A stretch of DNA of 64,000 nt from Streptomyces hokutonensis (lineage in GTDB: Bacteria > Actinomycetota > Actinomycetes > Streptomycetales > Streptomycetaceae): NCBI RefSeq assembly GCF_000376565.1, contig NZ_BARG01000063.1, forward strand, positions 1 through 64,000, read 5' to 3'. Shown one piece after another: positions 47,728 to 55,945 of the stretch (position 1 is the first letter of the stretch; every line of letters begins with the position of its first letter). The position numbers and the translations under genes were made by a program. Below the pieces are notes generated by a model, which had not been told where the DNA came from, did not search any database, and saw nothing but the letters and a program-made list of their open reading frames with translations.

Positions 47728-47898
47728 GAGTCCGTCTGCTCCGCTTCCGTCTCGTCCGTGCCTGCAAGTCAGCTCAGAAAGCTAACACCGCCAGTTGTGA
47801 CAAAGGTCTGCCGATCCTGTCTTTTACGGACGTGAGAATCAGCACCTGTTCCAACGGAACCGACGTACGAACGGGGTTGAGGGTTGCCGCGCGGGGGT

Positions 47899-47914
47899 AA
47901 AGTGATATCACTTT
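47899..47914. promoter_or_regulatory. Perfect 16-bp palindrome before the SPFH gene
   Basis: AAAGTGATATCACTTT is fully self-complementary and lies 27 bp before the SPFH start, in the promoter position. It is a good candidate for binding by the ribbon-helix-helix protein encoded in the same operon. Confidence 0.65.
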
Positions 47915-47940
47915 GCTTCAACCGAGATATGGGGGACATG

Positions 47941-48870
47941 ATGGCCACGGACTCACCCACGGCGGACGTACCCGAGATGCCCGCCCCGCGTGTGCGCGAG
48001 TTCGCCGCGCACAGCATCGGCGGCGCGCTGGCGCTGGTCCTCGGACTGGCCGGGCTGCTGCTCGCCGCCGGACTGCTCGCCACCGCCACCGCGGTCAGCG
48101 CGCCCGGCGGCAAGGCCGCGCTGATCGTCGGCGGCCTCCTCGTCTTCCTGGCCGCGGTCATCGCGATGCGCGGACTGAACACGGTGGCGCCGGGCGAGGC
48201 GCGGGTCGTGCAGCTCTTCGGGCGCTACCGGGGGACCATCCGGCAGGACGGGCTGCGCTGGGTGAACCCCTTCACCTCGCGCACGAAGATCTCGACCCGC
48301 GTGCGCAACCACGAGACCGCGGTCCTCAAGGTCAACGACGCCTACGGCAACCCGATCGAGCTGGCCGCGGTCATGGTGTGGAAGGTCCGCGACACCGCGC
48401 AGGCCACCTTCGAGGTGGACGACTACAGCGACTTCGTCGCCATCCAGACCGAGGCGGCCGTACGGCACATCGCCATCGAGTACCCCTACGACTCCCACGA
48501 CGAAGGCGGGCTCTCGCTGCGCGGCAACGCCGAGGAGATCACCGAGAAGCTCGTCCTCGAACTGAGCGCGCGCGTCGAGGCGGCCGGCGTCCAGATCATC
48601 GAGTCCCGCTTCACGCATCTCGCCTACGCACCCGAGATCGCCTCGGCGATGCTCCAGCGGCAGCAGGCCGGGGCGGTCGTCGCGGCCCGGCGGCAGATCG
48701 TGGACGGCGCGGTGGGCATGGTCGAGGCCGCGCTGGCCCGGATCACCGAGCGGGACATCGTGGAGCTGGACTCCGAGCGCAAGGCGGCGATGGTGTCCAA
48801 CCTGCTGGTGGTGCTCTGCGGGGACCGGTCGCCGCAGCCCGTACTGAACACGGGGACCCTGTACCAGTGA
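47941..48870 (+). CDS. SPFH/stomatin-domain membrane protein
   Basis: About 309 residues. Two N-terminal membrane helices (A-L-A-L-V-L-G-L-A-G-L-L-L and A-A-L-I-V-G-G-L-L-V-F-L) precede an SPFH domain (G-L-N-T-V-A-P-G-E-A-R-V-V-Q-L-F-G-R-Y, Y-S-D-F-V-A-I-Q-T-E-A-A) and a short coiled coil (Q-R-Q-Q-A-G-A-V-V-A-A-R-R). It likely organises membrane microdomains. ATG 47941 (or 47938) follows GGGGGA. It overlaps the next gene by 4 bases. Confidence 0.85.
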   Translation: MATDSPTADVPEMPAPRVREFAAHSIGGALALVLGLAGLLLAAGLLATATAVSAPGGKAALIVGGLLVFLAAVIAMRGLNTVAPGEARVVQLFGRYRGTIRQDGLRWVNPFTSRTKISTRVRNHETAVLKVNDAYGNPIELAAVMVWKVRDTAQATFEVDDYSDFVAIQTEAAVRHIAIEYPYDSHDEGGLSLRGNAEEITEKLVLELSARVEAAGVQIIESRFTHLAYAPEIASAMLQRQQAGAVVAARRQIVDGAVGMVEAALARITERDIVELDSERKAAMVSNLLVVLCGDRSPQPVLNTGTLYQ

Positions 48871-49109
48871 CGGACCCTTCCGAGCCCTCCGGGGCGAAGC
48901 GCCGGCCGCAGCAGGAGCGCAAGCAGGTGCTGCTGCGGCTGGACCCCGCGGTGTACGAGGCGATCGCCCGGTGGGCCGGGGACGAACTGCGGTCCGCCAA
49001 CGCGCAGATCGAGTTCCTGCTGCGCCGCGCTCTGGCGGAGGCGGGGCGGCTTCCCGGGGAGGCCGGCCCGCTGCCGCGTCGCGGTCGGCCGCCCCGGCCG
49101 CCCCAGTGA
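48867..49109 (+). CDS. Ribbon-helix-helix (Arc-type) DNA-binding protein
   Basis: An 80-residue protein with an RHH core: K-Q-V-L-L-R-L-D-P-A-V-Y-E-A-I-A-R-W-A, then R-S-A-N-A-Q-I-E-F-L-L-R-R-A-L. A basic Pro/Arg tail follows. The GTG start overlaps the SPFH stop (GTGA), so the proteins are co-translated. An autoregulatory role on the upstream palindrome is inferred. Alternatively it is an antitoxin-like regulator without a toxin partner. Confidence 0.8.
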   Translation: MTDPSEPSGAKRRPQQERKQVLLRLDPAVYEAIARWAGDELRSANAQIEFLLRRALAEAGRLPGEAGPLPRRGRPPRPPQ

Positions 49110-49161
49110 CAGAACCGTGACAATCGGCCCCCACCTGCGGGGCCGTACCCCCCGCCATGAT

Positions 49162-49204
49162 CTACACACCGTGCGTATACACACCGGGTATACGCCGTGT
49201 GTAG
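49162..49204. promoter_or_regulatory. Operator region of the PadR regulator
   Basis: CTACACAC (49162-49169) mirrors GTGTGTAG (49197-49204), and GCGTATAC (49173-49180) mirrors GTATACGC (49188-49195), nested with a one-base offset. TACACACCG is also directly repeated. The block ends 10 bp before the PadR start and is typical of an autoregulated site. Confidence 0.65.
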
Positions 49205-49214
49205 AGTGCTCCGC

Positions 49215-49739
49215 ATGTCCATCGGTCACACCCTTCTGGGGCTCCTTGAGTCCGGCCCGCGCCATGGTTACGACCTGAAGCGGGCCTTCGACGAGAAGTT
49301 CGGTCACGACCGGCCTCTGCACTACGGCCAGGTCTATTCGACGATGTCCCGCCTGCTGAAGAACGGCCTCGTCGAGGTCGACGGCATCGAGGCGGGCGGC
49401 GGTCCCGAGCGCAAGCGGTACGCGATCACCGACGCCGGGATCACCGACGTACAGAAATGGCTCGCGACGCCCGAGAAGCCCGAGCCGTATCTGCAGTCGA
49501 CCCTCTACACCAAGGTCGTTCTCGCGCTGCTCACGCACCGCGACGCGGCGGAGATCCTCGATGTGCAGCGCTCCGAACATCTGCGCGGCATGCGGATCCT
49601 GACCGACCGCAAGCGCAAGGGCGATCTCGCGGACCAGCTGATCTGCGACCACGCCCTCTTCCATCTGGAGGCCGACCTGCGGTGGCTGGAGCTCACCGCG
49701 GCGCGTCTCGAAAAGCTCGCCGAGGTGGTGGCCAAGTGA
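49215..49739 (+). CDS. PadR-family transcriptional regulator
   Basis: A 174-residue winged-helix regulator. The N-terminal domain is typical (G-H-T-L-L-G-L-L-E-S-G-P-R-H-G-Y-D-L, then Y-G-Q-V-Y-S-T-M-S-R-L-L-K-N-G-L-V). The C-terminal helical dimerisation part is also present. It overlaps the ABC ATPase gene by 4 bases and probably represses the exporter until a ligand binds, as with LmrR-type PadR proteins. Confidence 0.9.
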   Translation: MSIGHTLLGLLESGPRHGYDLKRAFDEKFGHDRPLHYGQVYSTMSRLLKNGLVEVDGIEAGGGPERKRYAITDAGITDVQKWLATPEKPEPYLQSTLYTKVVLALLTHRDAAEILDVQRSEHLRGMRILTDRKRKGDLADQLICDHALFHLEADLRWLELTAARLEKLAEVVAK

Positions 49740-50428
49740 CGACACATCCCGCCGGTTCCCTGCTCGCGGCCGAGGAGCTGCGCAAGGCCTACGGGCCGAC
49801 GACCGCGCTCGACGGCGCCGAGTTCTCCATCCATCCCGGTGAGGTGGTCGCCGTGATGGGGCCCTCCGGGTCCGGGAAGTCGACGCTGCTGCACTGTCTC
49901 GCCGGGATCGTGCCGCCCGACTCGGGCTCGATCACGTACAACGGGCAGGAGATGGCGACGATGAGCGACGCCCAGCGCAGCGCGCTGCGCCGCTCGGAGT
50001 TCGGGTTCGTGTTCCAGTTCGGCCAGTTGGTGCCCGAGCTGACCTGTGTCGAGAACGTGGCGCTGCCGCTGCGGCTGAACGGCACGCACCGCAAGGAGGC
50101 CGAGCGGGCCGCGCTCCACTGGATGGAGCGCCTCGAGGTCGACGACCTCGCGAAGAAGCGGCCCGGTGAGGTCTCGGGCGGTCAGGGGCAGCGCGTCGCC
50201 GTCGCCCGCTCGCTGGTCACCAACCCGCGCGTGCTGTTCGCCGACGAGCCGACCGGCGCGCTGGACTCGCTCAACGGCGAGCGCGTGATGGAGCTGCTGA
50301 CCGAGGCCGCCCGGTCCACCAACGCGGCCGTCGTGCTGGTCACGCACGAGGCCCGGGTGGCCGCGTACTCGGACCGGGAGATCGTCGTACGGGACGGCAA
50401 GTCGAAGGACATGGAGCGCATCGTATGA
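49736..50428 (+). CDS. ABC transporter ATP-binding protein (MacB/LolD type)
   Basis: A 230-residue ATPase: Walker A G-P-S-G-S-G-K-S-T, Q-loop F-V-F-Q-F-G-Q-L-V-P, ABC signature V-S-G-G-Q-G-Q-R-V, Walker B V-L-F-A-D-E-P-T-G-A-L-D and the switch His in V-T-H-E. It couples to the FtsX-like permease that starts 4 bases before its stop. Confidence 0.93.
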   Translation: MTTHPAGSLLAAEELRKAYGPTTALDGAEFSIHPGEVVAVMGPSGSGKSTLLHCLAGIVPPDSGSITYNGQEMATMSDAQRSALRRSEFGFVFQFGQLVPELTCVENVALPLRLNGTHRKEAERAALHWMERLEVDDLAKKRPGEVSGGQGQRVAVARSLVTNPRVLFADEPTGALDSLNGERVMELLTEAARSTNAAVVLVTHEARVAAYSDREIVVRDGKSKDMERIV

Positions 50429-52764
50429 ACGTGCGTCAGTGGGCGGCCGATCTGGCCATGGGGGTGCGGTTCGCCTTCGCCGGCGGGCGTGAGGGCTGGG
50501 TGCGGGCCGTACTGACGGCGGTCGGCGTCGGGCTCGGGGTGGCGCTGCTGCTGCTCACCACCGCGCTGCCGAACGCGCTCTCCCAGCGCGACGACCGCGG
50601 CAACGCGCGGCAGGACTTCACCTACAGCGGCAAGCAGCTGCCGAAGGCGGACAACACCCTCGTCGTCGCCAACTCCGACACCACGTTCCGCAGCAAGGAC
50701 GTACGCGGCAGGATGCTGGAGCCGGACGGCGCCAAGGCACCGCTGCCGCCGGGCCTCACGAAGTTCCCGGCGACGGGCGAGATGGTCGTCTCCCCCGCGC
50801 TGGACAAGCTCCTCAAGTCCGGCTCCGGGAAGCTGCTGCGCGAGCGGCTGCCGTACAAGATCACCGGCACCATCGCGCAGACCGGGCTCATCGGACCCGC
50901 CGAACTCGCCTACTACGCGGGCGGCAAGGACCTCTTGCAGCACCGGTCCGGCGGCAATGTCGAGCGCATCAACTACTTCGGGCCCTCCCCCAACAGCACG
51001 CCGGACAATCTCGACCCGATCCTGCTGCTGCTGATCCTGATCGTCTTCGTCGTCCTGCTGCTGCCGGTCGGCGTGTTCATCGCGGCGGCCGTACGCTTCG
51101 GCGGCGACCGCCGGGACCAGCGGCTCGCGGCGCTGCGCCTGGTCGGCGCGGACGGGCGGATGGCGCGCCGGATCGCGGGCGGCGAGGCGCTCGCGGGGGC
51201 GCTCCTCGGGCTCGTCCTCGGCACCGGATTCTTCCTGGCGGGGCGGCAGTTGGCGTCGCTGATCGAGGTGCGGGACATCAGCATGTTCCCCAGCGACCTC
51301 AACCCCTCGCCGCTGCTCGCCCTGGCCGTCGCCGTCGCCGTACCGGCCGCGGCCGTGCTGGTGACGCTGTTCGCGCTGCGCGGGGTCGTCATCGAACCGC
51401 TCGGTGTGGTCCGCAAGGCGAAGCCGCCGCGGCGGCGGCTGTGGTGGCGGCTGCTGATGCCGCTGGTCGGCCTCGCGATGCTCTACCCCATGATCGGCCA
51501 GGGCAACACCAACGGGAACTTCAACCAGTGGCTGGTCATCGGCGGCACGGTCCTGCTGCTCGTCGGCATCACCGCCCTGCTGCCGTGGATCGTCGAGGCC
51601 ACCGTGGCCCGGCTGAACTCCGGCTCGGTGTCCTGGCAACTCGCCGTCCGCAGGCTCCAGTTGAGCAGCGGTACGGCGGCCCGGATGGTCAACGGCATCG
51701 CGGTCGCGGTGGCCGGTGCGATCGCGCTGCAGATGCTGTTCGCCGGCGTCGAGGGCGACTACACCAAGGAGACCGGCAACGACGTGAACCGGGCCCAGAT
51801 CGAGGTCTCCGTCGACGGCGGCAGCTCGCTGGCCCAGGCGAACGGGCAGCTCGCCCGGACCAAGGGCGTGCGGCACACGTCGCCCATCTCGCTCACCTCG
51901 GTCGCCGACCGGGCCAAGAACCCGGACGGCTCGGTGGAGGTCGCCGTCGGCAGCTGCGCCGAACTGCAGGAGGTGGCCCGGCTGACGGGCTGCCGCGACG
52001 GTGACATCTATCGGATCACCGGCGGCGGCGCCGACCTCGACCAGCAGACGGCTCAGACGGCCAAGGCGGGCAGGACGGTGTACTTCGACCCGTCGTACGA
52101 CTCGTCACCGGGCCACACCGTGGCCTGGAAGGTGCCCGCGGGTCTGAAGAAGGCGACCCACCGCGAGGACCCGACCGGTTACGCCCGCGACGGACTGCTG
52201 ATCACCTCGGGAGCGCTGCCCGCGAACGCGGCGCAGAGCCTGGACCAGCATGTGTTCGTCACGCTCGACACCTCGGTGCCGGACGCGACCGACTACGTGC
52301 GCAACACCGCCGCGAAGCTCGACCCGCTGGCGGACGTGTTCACCCTGGCGGCCACCCGGCAGTCGGCGCAGTTCACGTCCATCCGCACCGGACTGCTGGT
52401 CGGCGCGACCTGTGTGCTCGTCCTGATCGGGGCCAGCCTGCTGGTGTCGCAGCTGGAGCAGTTGCGCGAGCGCAGGAAGCTGCTGTCGGCGCTGGTCGCC
52501 TTCGGCACCCGGCGGCGCACGCTGAGCCTGTCGGTGCTGTGGCAGACGGCGATCCCGATCGGCCTGGGCCTGGCGCTGGCCTCGACCGTGGGGCTGACCC
52601 TGGGCGCGGTACTGCTGAAGATGACGGCCACGCCGGTGGCCATCGACTGGGCGAGCGTGCTGATGATGACCGGCATCGGTGGCGCGGTCGTCCTGGCGGT
52701 GACGCTGCTCAGCCTGCCGCCGCTGCTGCGGATGATGCGGCCGGACGGCCTGCGCACGGAGTAG
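50425..52764 (+). CDS. FtsX-like ABC permease
   Basis: A 779-residue permease with duplicated FtsX-type domains. The first helix lies near residues 27-47 (V-L-T-A-V-G-V-G-L-G-V-A-L-L-L-L), with a cluster of four helices around 190-330 (L-L-L-L-I-L-I-V-F-V-V-L-L-L-P), further helices ~335-440 and a terminal group of three after 650. Large extracytoplasmic loops lie between. It forms an exporter with the ATPase, likely for a peptide or drug under PadR control. Confidence 0.9.
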   Translation: MNVRQWAADLAMGVRFAFAGGREGWVRAVLTAVGVGLGVALLLLTTALPNALSQRDDRGNARQDFTYSGKQLPKADNTLVVANSDTTFRSKDVRGRMLEPDGAKAPLPPGLTKFPATGEMVVSPALDKLLKSGSGKLLRERLPYKITGTIAQTGLIGPAELAYYAGGKDLLQHRSGGNVERINYFGPSPNSTPDNLDPILLLLILIVFVVLLLPVGVFIAAAVRFGGDRRDQRLAALRLVGADGRMARRIAGGEALAGALLGLVLGTGFFLAGRQLASLIEVRDISMFPSDLNPSPLLALAVAVAVPAAAVLVTLFALRGVVIEPLGVVRKAKPPRRRLWWRLLMPLVGLAMLYPMIGQGNTNGNFNQWLVIGGTVLLLVGITALLPWIVEATVARLNSGSVSWQLAVRRLQLSSGTAARMVNGIAVAVAGAIALQMLFAGVEGDYTKETGNDVNRAQIEVSVDGGSSLAQANGQLARTKGVRHTSPISLTSVADRAKNPDGSVEVAVGSCAELQEVARLTGCRDGDIYRITGGGADLDQQTAQTAKAGRTVYFDPSYDSSPGHTVAWKVPAGLKKATHREDPTGYARDGLLITSGALPANAAQSLDQHVFVTLDTSVPDATDYVRNTAAKLDPLADVFTLAATRQSAQFTSIRTGLLVGATCVLVLIGASLLVSQLEQLRERRKLLSALVAFGTRRRTLSLSVLWQTAIPIGLGLALASTVGLTLGAVLLKMTATPVAIDWASVLMMTGIGGAVVLAVTLLSLPPLLRMMRPDGLRTE

Positions 52765-52791
52765 CCGCCCGCAGCCGCCCGCCCGCTTCCC

Positions 52792-53220
52792 TCAGAGTCC
52801 GTACTCCCGCACCACGCGCCGGACTTGGGCGAAGAGCATGCCCACGTTCACCGACTTGCGGCAGACCACCACGGCGACGACGTCCTGTTGCTCGGTCATC
52901 CGCACGAACAGATGGGTGAGGTTCTCGCTGTTGACGAGGATCTCCTGGAAGAAGTGATGGTCACTGGTGATCCCGCGACGCTCCTTGAAGACGTCCTCGA
53001 TCATCACGACCGTCCGGCCCTGGAACAGGTCGAGGGTCGCACCCGCCAGCAGGTCGAGGACCTCTGGCGGGTGGTTGTCGATGGTCTCGTACGACAGCAG
53101 CATGCCGGTGGACATGTCGACCACGCCCGAGGCCACACAGTCGGGGGCATCGGTCCGGAGGGTTTTGACCAGGCCCATCACCTGGTCGGAGAATCCTGGG
53201 GTCATACGCTTCGTCGCCAT
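52792..53220 (-). CDS. Roadblock/LC7-like protein (second of operon)
   Basis: A 142-residue alpha/beta protein with a Roadblock-like fold: G-V-V-D-M-S-T-G-M-L-L-S-Y strand-turn-strand and L-T-H-L-F-V-R-M-T. It starts 4 bp after the preceding Roadblock gene, whose terminal codons supply the AAGGAG ribosome site, so expression is coupled. No histidine kinase or G protein is linked, unlike Streptomyces conservons. Confidence 0.75.
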   Translation of the reverse strand: MATKRMTPGFSDQVMGLVKTLRTDAPDCVASGVVDMSTGMLLSYETIDNHPPEVLDLLAGATLDLFQGRTVVMIEDVFKERRGITSDHHFFQEILVNSENLTHLFVRMTEQQDVVAVVVCRKSVNVGMLFAQVRRVVREYGL

Positions 53221-53224
53221 CCCT

Positions 53225-53611
53225 TCACACTCCTTCTGATGCCTTCTCGGTGAGGATCGACTCGATCCGGTCGAGCGTCGGCCGGGCCGCCAGATGCAGC
53301 CGGTCCACGTCCATCCCCTCGTCGCCGAGCACCACCATCAGCGCGGTGTCGCCGACGGCGTAGGTCGCGGCGCAGCCGTGACTGCCGTACGTCACCGTCT
53401 GGCGCAGCGTGCCGCGGTCGGTGGCCGCGGCGGTGCGCCGGGCGAGGCCGAGGCCGGCCGCGGCGAGCGCGGCGAGGACCTCCGGGTCGATCGAGTCGGC
53501 GGTGTCGGCCGCGATGAGCAGTCCGTCGGCCGCCGTGACCGCGGTGTCGGTGATTCCGGTCACCTGTTCCCGCAGTGTGCGCATTTCCAATGTCAGGGCT
53601 TTGTGATCCAC
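53225..53611 (-). CDS. Roadblock/LC7 domain protein
   Basis: A 128-residue Roadblock protein: G-I-T-D-T-A-V-T-A-A-D-G-L-L-I-A-A-D, then A-A-T-Y-A-V-G-D-T-A-L-M-V-V-L-G-D. In bacteria such proteins act as GTPase-activating or scaffold partners of small G proteins. It is the middle gene of a three-gene operon. Confidence 0.85.
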   Translation of the reverse strand: MDHKALTLEMRTLREQVTGITDTAVTAADGLLIAADTADSIDPEVLAALAAAGLGLARRTAAATDRGTLRQTVTYGSHGCAATYAVGDTALMVVLGDEGMDVDRLHLAARPTLDRIESILTEKASEGV

Positions 53612-53653
53612 TTACTCAACTCCCCTAAAACTGATCGCATGTGGTCGTCAGGG

Positions 53654-54559
53654 TCATTTCGAGGTTCCGTTCCGCAGGCGGAAGAACCCTTTCCAGCCCG
53701 CCCCGCTCTTTTCGGGGACGAGAGATTCGGTGATGCCGCTGGCCCCCGGATTCCGGCGGGGCAACGCGGTGGGCGCGGTGAACTGCGGCGGCGCGGGCGC
53801 CGGTTCACGACGGCGTACGACGGGCCCCTCGGGCGGCACCCGGACCGGGATCGACACCGGGGTGTCGGAGCACTCCAGCAGCCCCTCGGCGAGCATCCGC
53901 GCGACCTCGGCGGTGACCGGGTAGACCCCGCGCCCGGTGCGGAAGGCGAGATCGCGGGCGGTACGGCGGCCGTCGACGTGACTGAGCAACTCCCGTTGCA
54001 GCATGCCGAGTCCGGCCTCGTCGAGACCGCCGGCCGGGGCCCGGGGGCGTTCCCGGTCGGGCCGTACCGGATACGGCAGCGCGGCGATCGCGGCGAGTCT
54101 GCGGGCCCCGTCCTGGAGCAGCCGGATCGGGGGTTCGCCGATGCCGACGGGGGCCAACGGCCGTACGTCCGGGGCGCGTTCGCAGTGGTCGACGTCTCCG
54201 GCGACGACCGCGAAGGCCGCGTCGTGCAGGGCCAGCACACACACGATCCGCAACTGGGCGGCGCCCGCGTACCCGTGGGCGATCAGTCCGGCCACCGGCC
54301 AGCGCGAACCGCCCGACTCCCTTACCAGCTCGGCCCATTGCTCGCCGGTGACCCGGCCGGAGCGCAGCAGCAGTGCCTCGGGGCCGGGCGCGCCGGGGCT
54401 CTCCACCGCGATGACGAGCCCGCCGCGCAGATGGAAGATCCCGCCGGGTCTGCCGGACACCCGCAGTCCCCCGGTGAACTCCTCGCGCCCACAGGCCGAA
54501 AGAGCCGCCGCGAGCAGGTCGTGACCGACCCGGCCGAGGGAATCCCGAATGCCCGACAT
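53654..54559 (-). CDS. PATAN/DUF4388-type signalling protein
   Basis: About 301 residues. The N-terminal PATAN-like domain (E-E-F-T-G-G-L-R-V-S-G-R-P-G-G-I-F-H-L-R-G-G-L) continues to ~110. A winged-helix-like segment (L-L-S-H-V-D-G-R-R-T-A-R-D-L-A) follows, then a Pro/Arg-rich tail. The domain is used in response regulators and G-protein systems. It is the first gene of the Roadblock operon. ATG 54559 with GGGGAG close upstream; GTG starts at 54562 or 54583 are alternatives. Confidence 0.7.
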   Translation of the reverse strand: MSGIRDSLGRVGHDLLAAALSACGREEFTGGLRVSGRPGGIFHLRGGLVIAVESPGAPGPEALLLRSGRVTGEQWAELVRESGGSRWPVAGLIAHGYAGAAQLRIVCVLALHDAAFAVVAGDVDHCERAPDVRPLAPVGIGEPPIRLLQDGARRLAAIAALPYPVRPDRERPRAPAGGLDEAGLGMLQRELLSHVDGRRTARDLAFRTGRGVYPVTAEVARMLAEGLLECSDTPVSIPVRVPPEGPVVRRREPAPAPPQFTAPTALPRRNPGASGITESLVPEKSGAGWKGFFRLRNGTSK

Positions 54560-54736
54560 CACTCCCCTAGGCTTTTCGTACACGCACCTGACGTGTAGCG
54601 CTGAGGGGTGAAGGTGTATCAGTCCGAGCGCATATTCCGGCGGGGTTCTTCCTACCTGCCTGCGGGTGACGGAAGTTGAGAATTCCCGCCGTTCGATTTC
54701 CTTTGTCCGACGCTCATTTGACCGAACGAGGACGGC

Positions 54737-55693
54737 TCAGTTGCCGGTGCCCAACACCCGTACGGGCAGCGGTCGCAGGGCCTCGCGGAGGGCGGCGGCC
54801 AGCTCCTGGTACTCGGCGCGGCGGGCGGCTCCGGTGCGCATCGCGAGGGCGATCCGGCGGGTCGGGGCGGGCTCGGTGAAGTAGCCGGTGAGGAGTTGGT
54901 CGCTGCGGGTGGTCTCGACCCGTACGGCGGTACGCGGCAGCAGCGTGACCCCGAGCCCGCCGGCGACGAGCTGCACGAGCGTGGAGAGTCCGGCGGCCGT
55001 CGTGGTGACCGGGGCGTCCACGCGGCCCGCCTCGCGGCAGATGTCGAGGGCCTGGTCGCGCAGGCAGTGCCCCTCGTCCAGGAGCAGCAGGTTCAGCTCC
55101 CGCAGCGCCTCGCGCGGGATGCCGCTGCGCCCGCCGAGCGGATGGCCGAGCGGTGTGACGAGCACGAAGTCCTCGTCGAACAGCGGGAGTTCGACCACTC
55201 CGGGCATCCCGAGGGGCACGGCGAGCAGCAGCAGGTCGAGGCGTCCGGTGGTCAGCCCTTCCAACAGGTTCGCGGTCTGCTCCTCGTGCACCTGGAGGTC
55301 GAGGTCCGGGTACCGGTCGTGCACCAGCCGCAGCACGGTCGGCAGCAGATACGGCGCGACGGTCGGGATGACCCCGAGGCGCAGCGCCCCGGTGAACGGC
55401 GCCCGCACGGCCTCCGCCTCCGCCAGCAGCGCCCCGACCTCCTCCAGCACCGCCTTCGCCCGTACGGCGAGCCGCTCGCCGGCGGGCGAGAGCAGCACCT
55501 TGCGGGTGGTGCGCTCCAGGAGGGTCACGCCGAGGGTGTCCTCAAGGGCGGCGACGGCACCGGAGAGGGCGGGCTGGCTCATGCCGATCGCGGCGGCCGC
55601 GTCCCGGAAGTGGAGGTGTTCGGCGACCGCGGAGAAGGCGCGCAACTGGGCCAGGCTGGGCTGGCGTCTCTTACTTGTATTACCAACAGTCAC
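54737..55693 (-). CDS. oxyR: OxyR peroxide-sensing LysR-type regulator
   Basis: A 318-residue LTTR. The wHTH is L-A-Q-L-R-A-F-S-A-V-A-E-H-L-H-F-R. The redox pair Cys210/Cys219 in H-C-L-R-D-Q-A-L-D-I-C has the 9-residue spacing of the H2O2-reactive cysteines of E. coli OxyR (Cys199/Cys208). GTG 55693 has GGAGG 9 bases upstream. In Streptomyces oxyR is divergent from ahpCD; here only a scar of those genes remains. The regulator appears intact and may still control other genes. Confidence 0.92.
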   Translation of the reverse strand: MTVGNTSKRRQPSLAQLRAFSAVAEHLHFRDAAAAIGMSQPALSGAVAALEDTLGVTLLERTTRKVLLSPAGERLAVRAKAVLEEVGALLAEAEAVRAPFTGALRLGVIPTVAPYLLPTVLRLVHDRYPDLDLQVHEEQTANLLEGLTTGRLDLLLLAVPLGMPGVVELPLFDEDFVLVTPLGHPLGGRSGIPREALRELNLLLLDEGHCLRDQALDICREAGRVDAPVTTTAAGLSTLVQLVAGGLGVTLLPRTAVRVETTRSDQLLTGYFTEPAPTRRIALAMRTGAARRAEYQELAAALREALRPLPVRVLGTGN

Positions 55694-55695
55694 TG

Positions 55696-55732
55696 ATAGC
55701 CGCCTCCGATCAACGCACCCCAGTGTAGCTAT
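55696..55732. promoter_or_regulatory. Possible OxyR site overlapping the oxyR ribosome site
   Basis: ATAG (55696-55699) and CTAT (55729-55732) lie at exactly the outer positions of the ATAG-N7-CTAT-N7-ATAG-N7-CTAT OxyR consensus. The inner quarter sites are CGAT (three of four match) and CCCC (no match). ATAGC/GCTAT make a perfect inverted repeat. Confidence 0.4.
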
Positions 55733-55827
55733 TCCCACAATCAATGCACGTTGGGACGGGATCGGGGCCGACCAGCCCACGAGAAGCACTCATTCCGCTT
55801 GGGTTTTTTCCGCTGCGAGGAGTGCAT

Positions 55828-55913
55828 GTGCTCACCGTCGGTGACAGGTTCTCGTCGCCGAGGCGTTCAAGATCGCGGCGGTGGTGGAGGGGTTACTGGA
55901 ACCTCTCGACTGA
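55828..55913 (+). pseudogene. ahpCD: ahpC-ahpD deletion scar
   Basis: GTG 55828, with GAGGAG upstream, starts V-L-T-V-G-D-R-F, matching the N-terminus of Streptomyces AhpC (M-L-T-V-G-D-K-F, from memory). From 55860, in another frame, the bases read E-A-F-K-I-A-A-V-V-E-G-L-L-E-P-L-D then TGA (55911-55913). This resembles the C-terminus of AhpD (E-A-F-K-I-A-A-V-V, from memory). Only about 12 bases lie between them, so both genes were fused by a deletion, out of frame. The promoter and ribosome site of ahpC remain. Confidence 0.75.
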
Positions 55914-55945
55914 CGGTGAACCGGTGGGTGGGTGGGAAATGTCGT

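Noticed and set aside
45331..47835. Long plus-strand open frame across the PBP gene
   Set aside because: Shadow frame, Arg/Gly/Leu-rich, no motif; the minus-strand PBP has complete catalytic motifs.
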